DNA of 64,000 bases from Cryptomeria japonica. Its lineage: Eukaryota; Streptophyta; Pinopsida; Cupressales; Cupressaceae. The position numbers and the translations under genes are program-made. The DNA lies in assembly GCF_030272615.1 (NCBI RefSeq), contig NC_081411.1, positions 182,798,977 to 182,862,976 of the forward strand, given 5' to 3'. The notes under the pieces were generated by a model, which was not told the origin of the DNA, made no database searches, and worked only from the letters and a program-made list of their open reading frames with translations. Positions 47,769 through 59,384 of the stretch are shown piece by piece (positions within the stretch are counted from its first letter, which is position 1; every line of letters begins with the position of its first letter).

Positions 47769-48044
47769 ATGGTTTGTGTGGCTTTCAATATGGAAGCTAA
47801 TTTCACTCTAAAAAATTCTAAACTCGTGCCTTCTTTTTGGGATCTAGTTCCTATAAAATGGTTGGAAAACATGTTTATGGCGAGCGATCCCTTGTTCTTG
47901 GGAGTTGTTCAACTGTTTCTTGGTGAGGAGGTGGTTGTCATTGGCCACAAATACAAAATGAGGGTGGACATATATTCCTTAATTATGGCATGGGGACTCA
48001 AATTTGGCTATTCCTATGAGGAGATAAGAAATGTGATGTGGTGA
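47769..48044 (+). CDS. Hypothetical 91-codon frame, possibly a LINE tail
   Basis: The translation runs from MVCVAFNMEANFTLKNSKL to YSYEEIRNVMW and ends in a TGA. Composition is protein-like, without low-complexity runs: hydrophobic stretches such as FLGVVQLFLGEEVVVIGHKY alternate with charged ones. I recognise no family. It lies 280 bp downstream of the RNase H fragment on the same strand, so it might be a C-terminal extension of that element or an unrelated relic. A frame of this length can also arise by chance, so confidence that it is a gene is low. Confidence 0.25.
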   Translation: MVCVAFNMEANFTLKNSKLVPSFWDLVPIKWLENMFMASDPLFLGVVQLFLGEEVVVIGHKYKMRVDIYSLIMAWGLKFGYSYEEIRNVMW

Positions 48045-48059
48045 TAGTGTCGATAGATT

Positions 48060-51000
48060 AATTCTCTTTCATCTTTCAGATATTATCCATTCATACTTTA
48101 GTCATTTAATCTAAACCCTCCATTTTTATGACACGATCTTAATAAAAGAGTCTTCTTCTTCTCATTCTACAATGCACATAGCTTGATCACACCTATAAGT
48201 TTTTGAAAATTATCTAAAAGTCATACACTATCAGTTTCATAACCTTACATAATCACAACCACCATCCATCCCTCTTTGAGCTCTTAAGAAAGTGCATACA
48301 AATCTAAGAGAAAAAGTCATCAATACAAGATCATGGAGGATATTACAACAATGGAGATGATCCTACCATAAAATGAATGTATATTCATGTTTTATGTTTT
48401 ACTGACATACATGGTAGATCTATATTGATTGTTTGTTGAATTAGTTTGTAGATCTAGGGTTAATGATTAGGTATTATTAGGTTTTACAAATAGGTCAATA
48501 TTTAGCATACACACCCTCAAATCCAACCAACATGAACCTGAACAATGCAAGTACAACCAGCTAAAATAGGAAGAAGTGTAATAAATATAGGACCATTGTA
48601 GTCTAACTCTTCAACCACCTTCATGTGTGTGCATACAAAGAATCTAGGCTATTTTGGAATCTTTTAGATCATGGTAGTGATGAACTTCATGGCCTAGATA
48701 CATTCAAGTCTAATAAAATAGTACTTTCCAATATGAAGAACTTAAACCATACACCCAATATAGGAACGTCACACCATAAATCAATTTTATCCATATTAGA
48801 AAGGAGCCAAAAATAGAAACCTGATATGAATGCTTAGTTGCACACAACCACAAAATGAAAGAATAGTACCATGTATCAGGGTTATTATACAATATTAAAT
48901 GGGAGCTACATATCAATATCACATTAAATAAAAACAAGTGATCAACTCCATGAAAATATATCTTATCCATCCTTAAAATGCTTATTATAACCCAAGATTT
49001 AAATCAACTGCAAGACTTTCATTCAATAAAGATCAAACATCAGCCAATTCCTTCAAAACAAATTCTATCAAGCTTGGTAGGTTACATACAAAACATGGAA
49101 CTAAGCTCTAATACGATTTGAAAGGAAATGCAAGTATCCCAAAAAGACCTCTAAGAACTAGTATGCAACTTTAGTATCCTATGTTATATTGTAAAAGTAT
49201 ATTTCAACAACTCAATATAAGTACATGCTAATATGCCATTAAAGCAGAAATTATACATAGTTTATTTCCATTACCTTAAGAATTTGAGGAAATATAATTC
49301 AATTTACAGATTTGTGAAAATTTCAACAGCACACTTGCATGTAAATTAATACTTTAAGAAAAATAAGACATAATAGAAAGGGCACCAATGTACATGGGGA
49401 AAACCCTTTTGGCTATAAACCCCAAACACTCCAAAGAATGGAGCTAATGTATTAACCAACAACAAATATTTTTATAATATATTTTTCATGCTCTAAGCCT
49501 TGACATTGAGATCTACATCTTGCTAGATTCTCTAGAGCAAACCCAACAATATAGTAAACAACTTTCATCACACCTCCTCGAGTAAGAACCAGTATTTATA
49601 GATCTTGCAATGCATAAAATTACAAGTTTCCAAATCCAGCACCCAATGATAAAGATGTAACATGGAAGATGCTAAAAATTATGCATTTGTAAAATGTAAC
49701 TTTTCAGTTGACAACACATGCAAAACTTGCAATTGCCGATTATTACCAAAATTGTATAAGCAACTTGCACTTGCCAAAACAATAACTACACCTCCAAAGG
49801 CATCTACATTTCATGTAGAATCAACATGAAATAGAAACAGTCATTATAAATAATTGCATTTGTAATAGCAACATAAATGAACAATCAACAATGAATCTGG
49901 TCAAATCATACAAAGTGGGATGTATATCTCCTAAAAATAGGAACCATATCAATCTTGTCAGTTCACATATATGAAGACAACTCAAGTTGCCACTCCCACA
50001 AATGACATCATCGAGTGAACATAAAATTAATTACATAAGAAAATTATTAACATAATATCAATATTAATATTTACCTAGCCAATACTAGGAAATCAAAGGC
50101 TGAGAAACCTAATTCCTAACGAAATTAATGTCTATTTAGGGCTACATAGTTATAGAGTCATGCAATCTAAACTCATAGTATAAAAACATATTTTAATGAA
50201 AACTTAAAAATTATCACATTATAATAATGTGACCTACTAAAGGGTAGCAATTTGATCCTTCTTAAGAAATCGCTTATGATAGTAATTTCCTCAATATTTT
50301 CATAAAATAATTCTCTAAATTCCCTGAATAGACAGCTATTAATGAAAATAAATTAGTGCAAGAAAATTACAATAATAACTCAATAATAGGTGATTATAAT
50401 GTTAAAAAAGATAACACATGACAAGATGGAGATGCTGATAGATTGAAGCATATTTGCATATAAGCTTCAATTGAAATATCTATATTGTTGTTACAAGAAG
50501 TATTAAAGACCAAGCTCATATCCTAATGCAAACTAAAAGACTAATACATCCCTCTCAAAATTATAATTATTAGAACCCTGTCAAATGAAACATAGCTCCC
50601 ATTTTAAAGATATAATGAGCTTTCAATCTTGATATCAAATGACAACCAAAATTGTTAAAATGAAATGGATGTTGTATGATTGGAAAATTGGGAAACATGT
50701 AAAAGATCACACGAGCAACCACAAACTCAAAATCAATTACAAATTTTCAATCATAAAAAATAAAGGATTGCAAATGAATACAATTAAATAAAATAATCAT
50801 GAAATTAAAATCATAATTGTATCCATGCAAGTTGACTCTATTGCTCTTCTTCCTTTTGTGTTGTATGGACTTTGGCTCTCAAAATTGTAGCACTTTGTTT
50901 GGTAGTATGATCATAGCAAATTTTGAAGACTGTGGTTGTTGATGAATGAAGATCGGGTTTTCTTTTATAGATTTCATGATATCGATCAATAGTTTAGGTT

Positions 51001-51075
51001 AACAAGTTATCATATTAATTAATGGTTGAAATTTCTTGAGAGGATTTTTAATTGAAGAAAAAAAAAGATTGATTA
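48060..51075. other. Unassigned AT-rich repeat DNA
   Basis: No domain was readable. Around 49375-49430 the text ACATGGGGAAAACCC is the style of LTR R regions. A possible PBS lies at 49103-49118. A second PBS-like string, CTTGATATCAAATGACA, occurs near 50628. These hint at one or two eroded LTR elements whose limits I could not define. Confidence 0.4.
49103..49118 (-). promoter_or_regulatory. Candidate degraded primer-binding site
   Basis: Plus-strand AAGCTCTAATACGATTTGAAA resembles the standard junction 'gctctgatacca' plus LTR end. On minus it would read TCGTATTAGAGC (two changes from TGGTATCAGAGC) after an LTR ending TTTCA. No gag could be read below it. Confidence 0.35.
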
Positions 51076-51921
51076 TTTTTTTTAAGCAAGGTGGCAAGCC
51101 ACATATAATAATATAATAATAGTATACAAAATCTAGTTCGATGAGCATACCAGCAAGAAAGAACCAGAAAAAAGAAAACCTCTAGTTATAGGTACAATTT
51201 CAAACAAAATCCCCTAAAAAAATAATGCTAACCTAATACAACTAAATTAGTGAAATGATAAAAATGTCATTTTTACAAGACTAAAAATACCAATTTTTCC
51301 AATTAGTTGTAGGACAACATAACTGACTCGATCTCGTTACATTCCAAAAAATATTAACTTGGGATAGTTAATATTGCACATAGGCTTATAATTTCGTAAC
51401 TTGGCCATCCTTAGCAATTTTGAAAATGGAGAGCCATCCGACGTCCATAATTATACCCATCAAAATAGGTAACATAATTTACCCTCTGCTTTACTCATCC
51501 ATTTTATGTTCTTGCACCATGCCTCTATCAATTATAGGTGGAATTTGAACTGACCAGTTTAGCTTGCGAGGGAAGAATGTCTTTTAGATGGAGGAAGTGA
51601 TGTTTAATAGCCGGCCCATCCACCTATGTTATAATTATGAACTTGTCCTTCTTGCAAGAATTTGCATGTGACAACTTTTCTTAACCATGTATGAGGTGTT
51701 ATTGGATTACATCTCACACGCACCAAGGATGTAGTCATGTATGCAAAGATGGTGAGGGACTAATTTAAGATATATTGCACATGTGGTCATGCTAAGAAAT
51801 TAATTCAGCCTAGTTCGAAATAATTCCTCCAAGAGTAATTAAATGGCATTTAAGTGATTAAACATGATGGTTACCATGTCTCTTCACACACAAAATCTCA
51901 TCCCATACAAAAAATTTTAAA

Positions 51922-54900
51922 TTACGAAAAATCGTTTAACTCATGATCATCGTTGATTGATTCAACTTGAAGACCATCACAGCCCATGTTTGCAAGTATG
52001 TCTACCATCTTATTACCTTCCCTATAAGTGTGCAAAATATGAAATGCTTCAAATGAATCTAGAAGAGACCAAACTTATCCGAGAATATAGTTGATCCTCC
52101 AATTTAATGTTTTCCTCTATATGCATGCATTAATAATAAGAGAGGAGTCCCCTTCAACATGAAATTATTGATAGCCCAATTTGTTTGTGAGGATTAATCC
52201 TTCCAATAATGCTTGCACCTCTGCCATATTATTAGTTCCTGGAGGCAATACAGAAGATTTGAATGCTTTTAAATTTCCCATATGATCCCTAATACAAACT
52301 CTAGCCCTTGAGTCACCTGGGTTCCCTCTTGATGAACCATTGAAGTTAATTTTGATAAAATATCAATGAGGGGGTTGCCATGAAATGTTGGATCTATCAA
52401 CCTTAATCAATTTATTAGAAGATGACAAGCTGTAGTTAGATGGTGATAAAATGTGATTCCAATTCCTGATAATGGAAGAATCCCAATACGAAAATAATGA
52501 AGAAATGTTAAAATGGGATTGAACATGAGCATTGACTAGGTCTGAAACTGATTTCTCAATGACTTCCAAAACTTTATCAACAGTCAAAGACACTTTCCTA
52601 AAAACTCTTTTATTTATTTCCCACCAGATGGACCAAATGACTAATGCTGGAATGATGTGCCAAATACAAGAAAAGGTGGAGGAGGTAAACAGAGTAGGCC
52701 AAGACTGAAACAAATCCTAAATTGTGTTTGGTAGAGGCAATGAAGTTTTCAATCTATTCAAAATGAAGAACCGACACTGTTAAGAAAATTGACATTGAAC
52801 AAACAAGTGGTCAATTGTTTCACTTTCCTCATTACACATAACACAAAGAAATGGTTGCGAGATTTGCAGCTTGACTAGTCTATCACTAGTTAAGATTTTG
52901 TTTTGAATTTCCAACCAAGACAAATGAATTGACTCCCTATTATTAACTTGCCAAGAAATATATGTGGTTACCAATTCTCTGGTGGACATCATGAAGTTCC
53001 ACATTACAAATCCATTTGGGGGATTAGCAATGGTGAGGATTCTCTGTGGGTTTGAAGAATCTAGATACTTCACTTGCATTATTTGACACCATTTTGCATT
53101 AGGCTTGGAGTACATTTTCCATACCAATTTACCTCCAAATGATTTATTCCATTTGGTGAGATCATGCAGTCCTACTCCTCCCACTGCCTTTCCATATGAT
53201 ATATTGGTGAGTTAAATTAATGGAATTTTCTTTTCTTGAGATAGATTACCCTTCCATAAAAAGCTTCTGATAATCTTTTGGATCTTCATGACAACTGATT
53301 TAGGAGCCTTAAGGACATATATGTAGTAGTTAGGTATGGAGGCCAAAATAGTTTTGATAAGGAGGATGCAGCCTAAGAGAGATAGCCATCTTACTCGCCA
53401 AGCTGAAATTCTTGGTTTAATCCTTTCAAGCACATTTTCCCAATAAGATGATTTATTATCTCCCATGAAGAAAGGAATACCTAGGTAAAAGCAAGGTAAA
53501 TTGTCTAGTTTTAATCCCAAAATTTGTATGATCTTTCTACTAACTACAGGTTTTGTGTTGAAGATAAATAGCTTTGATTTCTCAGCATTAATTTGCTGAC
53601 CTGAAACTGATGTCTAGTATTCCAAAACTTTCTTAATCTGATTAGCCTTCGCTATATTGGATTTTCCATATAAAAAAGTGTCATCCACAAAGAGTGTATG
53701 CGTGATTGAAATGGGAGTATTGGGAATGAGGATACCCTGCCAAGTGCCCTTTTCATTGTTCAAATTTGATTAATCTACTAAGCGCTTATGCCATAATGAT
53801 TAACAAGAAAGGGGATAGTGGGTCTCCTTTCCTAACACCTTTAGTAGTTGCAAAGAAACCTGAAGGTGTCCCATTGATAATGATTGAGAAGAATGCTCCC
53901 GAAATACATGCTCTAATCCATTTACACCATTTATCAGAGAATCCAAATTTATGGAGAACTTTTAAGAGAAATATCCAATTTACCCTATCATAGGCCTTCA
54001 TCATATCAAGTTTAGCAATAAAAGATGGCATTTGGGCAGTTTGGACAAAGTGGAGAACTTCATGTGCAACTAGTGCTCCTTGCACAATTTCCCTCCCAAG
54101 GACAAAGCCCCCTTGTTCAAGTGATATAATTTCTAGAATGAGATTTTGTAATCCTCGATAAATGGCCTTAGTGAGAATTTTATAAATAGTATTACATAAG
54201 GAGTTAGGCCTAAAATCCACAAAAGTTTTTGGTACTCTAACCTTGGGCAAAATTGCTACATTAGTAACATTGAAAATCTTTGGCACTGAAGCACTTCTTC
54301 TTGAATCTTCAAGTGCTACCAACAAATCAAAACCTATGGCATCCCAATACTTTTGAAAGAAAAGGGTTGTATACCCATCAGGGCCTGGGGATTTATCCAA
54401 GACAAGTGAAAACACCACTCCACAAACTTCTTCAAGAGTGAAAGGTTTAATAAGATCCTCATTGTCACATTGGGAAATGATATTTGGGATAACATCTAAG
54501 AATTCTTGTTCTTTAGATGCTGGTTGCGTGTTACTAAGGGGAGGAGTAAGAAACTTTTTCAAAAATTTCACTCCTTCATCTTGAATTTCCTGAAGTTTTG
54601 TCAGCTTAGTACCTGAAATAGAATCATTAATCTCAAATATTGAAGAGGCCACTCTTTTTTCTTTAGTTGAAGCATGAAATAATTTTGTATTTGTATCTCC
54701 TTCTTTCAACCAAAGTTCCCTAGACTTCTACCTACAGTAGACTTCCTCTCTCTAACATAACTCTTCCCATGTTGTCTGTAGGTGTTTTCGCTTGTCATAC
54801 GTGGCATTATCCATGCCCTAAATAATGATATGATCTTGAATTTATGCTAGCTCTTTTTCCACCTATCTTTTTCATGGACAATATTCTTAAAAACTGTAGC

Positions 54901-55761
54901 ATTCCATACTTTAATTTGAAATTTAACATACTGCATGTTCTTGTAGAATTGAGGCATTTTATTTCCATTATGAAATGGTGCACTCACCCACCATTGATTA
55001 AGTAGGGGGAGAAAATGAGGATGTCTGAACCACATCCTTTTGAATTTGAATGAATCCCGATGAACACAAGGTGAAGTCTTGGGAGAGATATTCAGTGAAA
55101 TGGCAAAGTTGTCTGAGCAGATAAGAGGGAGAATCTCTGATTAAAATTGATAATTATGTACCAACCATTGTTGATAAATGAGAAATCTATCCAATCTCTT
55201 AACTATTTGTGAAAAGTTCTTTCTCCAATTTTTCCATGTAGAAAAAAGCTTTTTTGGCACTATATCTGTCAAGGCATTGTCGGAGATAAAACCCACAAAA
55301 TCTTCAATAGTCCTTATTGGAGGACAAATACCCCCTCTTTTTTCTTGGAGGGAGACAATAGCATTGAAGTCACCTCTCAAAATAATGTTGTGATCTGCAA
55401 ATTGATTTATAGTTTCTACTATTGTATTCCAAAGCCTCTTTTTCTCAAGTGTACTAGTGGGTCCATAAACATTAAATAGCATGAAAGATAGATCAAAGTT
55501 TTGAATATTCAATAGCTGTCAATTATTACCTATGGTTACTATTTCTGCATTTATTGTTTTAGGGTTCCACGGAACTATGAGCCCTCCTAAAGCTCCCTGA
55601 GTCAGGACATGCAATGATTTCCATTTTGCCCACTTGTGAATACTGTTCTAAAATATATATTGAGAAGTTTTGGTTTCTTGCAACATAATGATATCAGCTA
55701 CTGACAAATCAAGCTGGAGCTTAATTCGATTTCTTTTGAAATTCCATGAAATGATTCTCAT
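51922..55761 (-). pseudogene. LINE ORF2: endonuclease, reverse transcriptase, RNase H
   Basis: On minus the frame opens at 55761 (MRIISWNFKRN), the endonuclease start, with MLQETKTSQY. The endonuclease continues at 55141-55512 (FNVYGPTSTLEKKR, GDFNAIVSLQEKRGG). RT occupies 53560-54709: LDKSPGPDGYTTLFFQKYW, KLDMMKAYDRVNW, VRKGDPLSPFLL, then FVDDTFLYGKSN after a break, an FVDD form of the catalytic box. The thumb-like part is at 53212-53520 (FYLGIPFF, ISAWRVRWLSLLG). 52780-53184 is the zinc-binding linker (GGVGLHDLTKWNKSF, CVMCNEESETIDHLFVQC). RNase H runs 52380-51960 (INFNGSSRGNPGDSRARVCI, NNMAEVQALLEGL, VEGDSSLIINA, YREGNKMVDILANMG), ending at a stop at 51922. At least six disruptions are visible. 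Confidence 0.92.
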
Positions 55762-56099
55762 TGAAGACGAGGAGAGAAACATTCCTCCTCGACCTTTTAA
55801 TGACAGTAAATTTACCATCTAAAGTGGACTAAATGCCAGCTGCTATTTCCTCTTTCAATTTAGTTGATTTTCATTTTCTCCCTCTTGGTTTTGGTGAATT
55901 AGATATCGGAGAAAGGCATGCAGGATATTGGGAGATTGATAGAGATTGTGCAAAATCATATGGAGGATCTTCTTGTCTTTGACAATCTTGTTAGTGAGTG
56001 TTGACCTCTACATCCATAATACTATATAGAATGTCAAAATGAGAGTCTTGAGAAATAGTGGATATAACTATAAGGTAATCTAGAAGTAATGGATCATTA

Positions 56100-57060
56100 T
56101 CATTTAGAACATCTTCAGAAATTTCATCAAATAATTTGGAACCCACCAAATGTAACATGTCATTGGCAATTTTATTTAAGTTATCTAATGATTTTTGGAC
56201 CTTGGGTTCCTCATACCACTGAACTGGCCAAACTGAGCATAGCCTATCATTAGCTAATTGGTCTAGATTATCTGACGGTCTTTGCACATATAGCTCCTCA
56301 TGCCATTGTATTGACCTCTTTGGACATGGGAAATAATTGCTATTATCTTCCTTGGAGGCATTCATAAGATCAAGAGGGTGACTAGATGTAGACAGTTTAG
56401 AGGCCATCTTATTTCTTTTACTAAAGATTTTTGAAAATAAAACATTTGCCTTCCTTGGAGAAAATAAGGAGGCAAAACCCATGGTGTTAAAATTTTGAGA
56501 ACGAGATATCATTCTAGCCACAAAATTTTTACCAATTTCATCTGATGCATGCAATCATGAGGAATTGGTGAAAGTCAAAACATGATCGTTCTGATTGGAA
56601 AATTGGAGTGCATATATTAACCAGTTGACTTATGATCTTTGCACCTTAGGGTCCTCATACCTTTGAGTAGTCCTAGATGGAGATAGACAAATATTGGTTA
56701 CTTGGCCTAGGATATCGATTGATATCCGCACACCCAGTTTCTCGCATCCTTGAAGTGTCCTCTTGTAATATGGGACAGGATTACAACTATCTTCCTTAGA
56801 GGCATCTAATAATTCCATAGGCCAACTAGATGTAGGCAATCTAGAGATCAGCTTATTTTTTTTACTAGAGATTTCTGAGAAGGAATCATTCACCTTCCTT
56901 GGAGAGTACAAAGAAGAAAAACCCACGCCCTTAAGATTTTGAGAGGGAGATAACATTCTAGCCACAATTTTTTTACCAATTTCAACTAGGGCATACAAGC
57001 ATAAGAAGATGGTGAAATTCAATCCTTGGTCCTTGCGATTAAAAAAATTAAATGTAGATA
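56100..57060 (-). repeat. ~445-bp tandem duplication in LINE ORF1
   Basis: The two frames translate to parallel sequences. Upstream block: EIGKKIVARMLSPSQN, FSSLYSPRKVNDSFSEI, LLDASKEDSCN, YEDPKVQRS. Downstream block: EIGKNFVARMISRSQN, FASLFSPRKANVLFSKI, LMNASKEDNSN, YEEPKVQKS. The matching Glu codons are 444 bp apart, and the similarity continues into DNA before the first codon. Confidence 0.9.
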
Positions 57061-58109
57061 ATAACCTGTTCTAATTTGAAGATATATTGAGTGTATTTAA
57101 CCTTACAGAAGACAATATCCACATTTCCTAGTTTGGGGACTAGTTTGTATGCTTAGAAATGGTTGTCCTAGCATGATTAATATGATTGTTATCAATTTGA
57201 ATGTGTTGAATGGGAATAGGAATATCATGCAAATCCACACCTGGACTAGAGGCAAACAAAAAAAGTGATGGATCTAAAGAATGATCATTGCAAACTTTGA
57301 TTGTTTGATGCAAATCATGTTGACATTGAGCATTGAAATGTCCTAGAACATTTGAATGAGAATCCACTATTTCAGGTTCTTCAAGAATGATAGTTTGTTT
57401 CCAAGTACCAAATTTGGAAACAGCTGAGAAATTATCTGGTACCAATTTTGACGTGTCCAGAAGCAAACATACTCAAATTGGAAGATGAGTAAATTCAAAA
57501 GGAATTAGATCATGCTTAATGAAAATTCCAATCCAGTTTGCACATAGCTCAATCAGCTCTAAATCTCTTTATTCCAAAGGCAAGGATGGAAAGGAGATCT
57601 AGAAGGGAACAAATTTATAGATTGCATAATTTGTCTTAAAATTTGGTACTCATGAGATGATGAAAAGACCAAAACCCTTACAGAAACAACCCTTATACTT
57701 ATGGGCTATATCCCTAAAATATTTTGAATGAAATATCACAATTAAAAACCTTCATCCATTATCAATGTAGAAAATTTCCTTAACCCCTTTCCAACCTTTC
57801 TTAGCCCATGATAGTAAATTATCAAATGAAGGAGAAGATTTCCAAAACTTACCAACAAGCTCTCTCTCTCTCGAAGATGGGAAATTTGGGGCATAATGAC
57901 CTGATCCGGGAGAGTAACCTTCTACTAATTATCAAGGAAGCTTGATTTGAGAGTGATCGCATTATCTCTCTTTTTTATCAACACTTTAATATGTTCTTCG
58001 TTCATCTATTCTTTCCTCCAAATTTTTAAGTGCTCATCAAATGTTCGGGGGGGGTTCTCTTCACTCAATCTATATTTGCAAAGCTGCCTATCAAATTTTG
58101 GGATAAAGG

Positions 58110-58350
58110 GCACTTTAAGGTTGAAAGGTGAATGGTCTTGGTTCCCTACACTATCAACCTTTGGGTTGAAGGGTTCTCTAATTGTGGAATCTGAAAGATC
58201 TCGGCTCCCTGCAATTGGATTATTATTCGGGTAGGAGGTAGAATGGTCATGGCTCCCTACATTATCAAACTTTGGGTTGAAGGATGCTCTAAGTGTGGGA
58301 TTTGAAAGATCTTGGCTACTTACGATTGGAATATTGTCTGAGTAGGAGAG
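58110..58350 (-). repeat. ~111-bp coding tandem repeat near the ORF1 N-terminus
   Basis: Translated units align as SYSDNIPIVSSQDLSNPTL with FNPKFDNVGSHDHS, and SYPNNNPIAGSRDLSDSTI with FNPKVDSVGNQDHS. The nucleotide copies (about 58120-58230 and 58231-58345) are colinear. A partial earlier unit (FLPSYFSWPNNIPIHNPKF) precedes them. Confidence 0.85.
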
Positions 58351-58699
58351 GAATTTGGGATTGTGTATCGGGATATTGTTGGGCCAAGAAAAATATGAGG
58401 GTAAAAACTGGCCATAGAGTATGTTTGTGCTTTTGAAATCTGCTTCTGTACAACTCCTCAAGTGATCTAAGAACCCTTTCCCCCTGAAAGGATCTCGTGA
58501 ATGTTGAGAGCAATAACCCTAGCAGATATCAAATATTGGTTGCTTTTGTTTGAATAATCTTTTGAACAAAGGTCTTTGATATTGTCAGGAATTTTAGGTA
58601 TGTTTTTTCCTTTGAGAATTCCTATAGCTCATGGAGTTCCATTGGTCTAGCCATTTGCTTCTATTGGTTTGGTACACTCTTTGCCTTGTAGGTTCAAAT

Positions 58700-59384
58700 A
58701 TTTTCCTTCCCGCCCGCGCAACTCCTGCGGACCACATCTTGATAATAACTTTTCAACACTAGACCAATTAGAAGTTCCATAATTAATTTATTTGTTAAGT
58801 TATTTAATGAGTTGTTAAAAAGTTATTGTAAATGTAACTCAAGACTTATTTAGCATTAAATAATTAAAAAATTATTTAATTGTACTTCAGAAAGATAATA
58901 AATATATAAAATAAAAATTTTATTTATTTTTTGAGTAATTTCTTTTTCAAAAATTAAGAAATTAAATAATTTATTTAATTGTGCATGAAAAGGAATTAAA
59001 TAAATAGAATATATATGTTTTATTTTAAGAAACATATGTTTAGAAAAATGAATAATTAAATAAATTATAGAACTTATTTAATTATAGAAGACTTAATTAG
59101 TTAACTAAATAATTATTTTACTTATTTAATTATGAGAGAAAATAAAAATTGATTTAATTAAATAATAAAAAAATTTAATTAAAGTGATGTGAAAAGAAAT
59201 TAATTAAAAAATAAATTTTTTAATTGATATTAGAAGGAAATTAAGAAACCAAATTTTGTTTATGAATTTGAATTAGAAGAATAAGACTAGATTAATTAAA
59301 TAGTTAAAATTATTTATAAATTAATTCAAAAAAAAATTAATAAAATTGTCGTTCACAAATGTGAGACATTCTTAGATGTCTACA
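58700..59384 (-). mobile_element. Probable solo or broken LTR
   Basis: On minus the sequence begins TGTAGACATCTAAGAATGTC at 59384, runs through AT-rich ATTAAATAAAT/TTATTTAATT text, and ends in a GC-rich patch (CCGCAGGAGTTGCGCGGGCG) near 58710. This is the profile of an LTR without attached internal domains. The start resembles the block at 46752. The lower limit may be set by the LINE's 5' end. Confidence 0.45.

Larger units (their letters stand above)
55991..58461 (-). pseudogene. LINE ORF1 (DUF4283 RNA-binding protein)
   Basis: ORF1 proteins bind the LINE RNA. On minus from 58461 the N-terminal part holds two ~37-residue repeats rich in Asn, Pro, Ser and Asp, then a basic segment (LSEENPPRTFDEHLKIWRKE). 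The DUF4283 domain lies at 57480-57860: ELVGKFWKSSPSFDNLLSWA, KKGWKGVKEIFYIDNG, and LELIELCANWIGIFIKHD, interrupted by three stops. The usual CCHC knuckle after it was not found. 57140-57466 and the two homologous blocks 56630-57022 and 55991-56554 make up the C-terminal half. The block pair is a tandem duplication, described separately. Confidence 0.85.
51076..58690 (-). mobile_element. Nearly full-length, inactive LINE (L1 type)
   Basis: This is a 7.6-kb non-LTR retrotransposon on minus. In order it has a 5' region near 58690, ORF1 with DUF4283, endonuclease, RT, a zinc-binding linker, RNase H, a 3' UTR of about 850 bp and a short terminal A-run (T-run on plus at 51076-51083, after GGTGGCAAGCC). 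All domains are present and colinear, but stops and frameshifts break both ORFs. The 5' limit and target duplications are not certain. Confidence 0.88.

Noticed and set aside
53766..53993. 75-codon plus-strand frame
   Set aside because: It is antisense to the LINE reverse transcriptase, which carries unmistakable motifs on minus.
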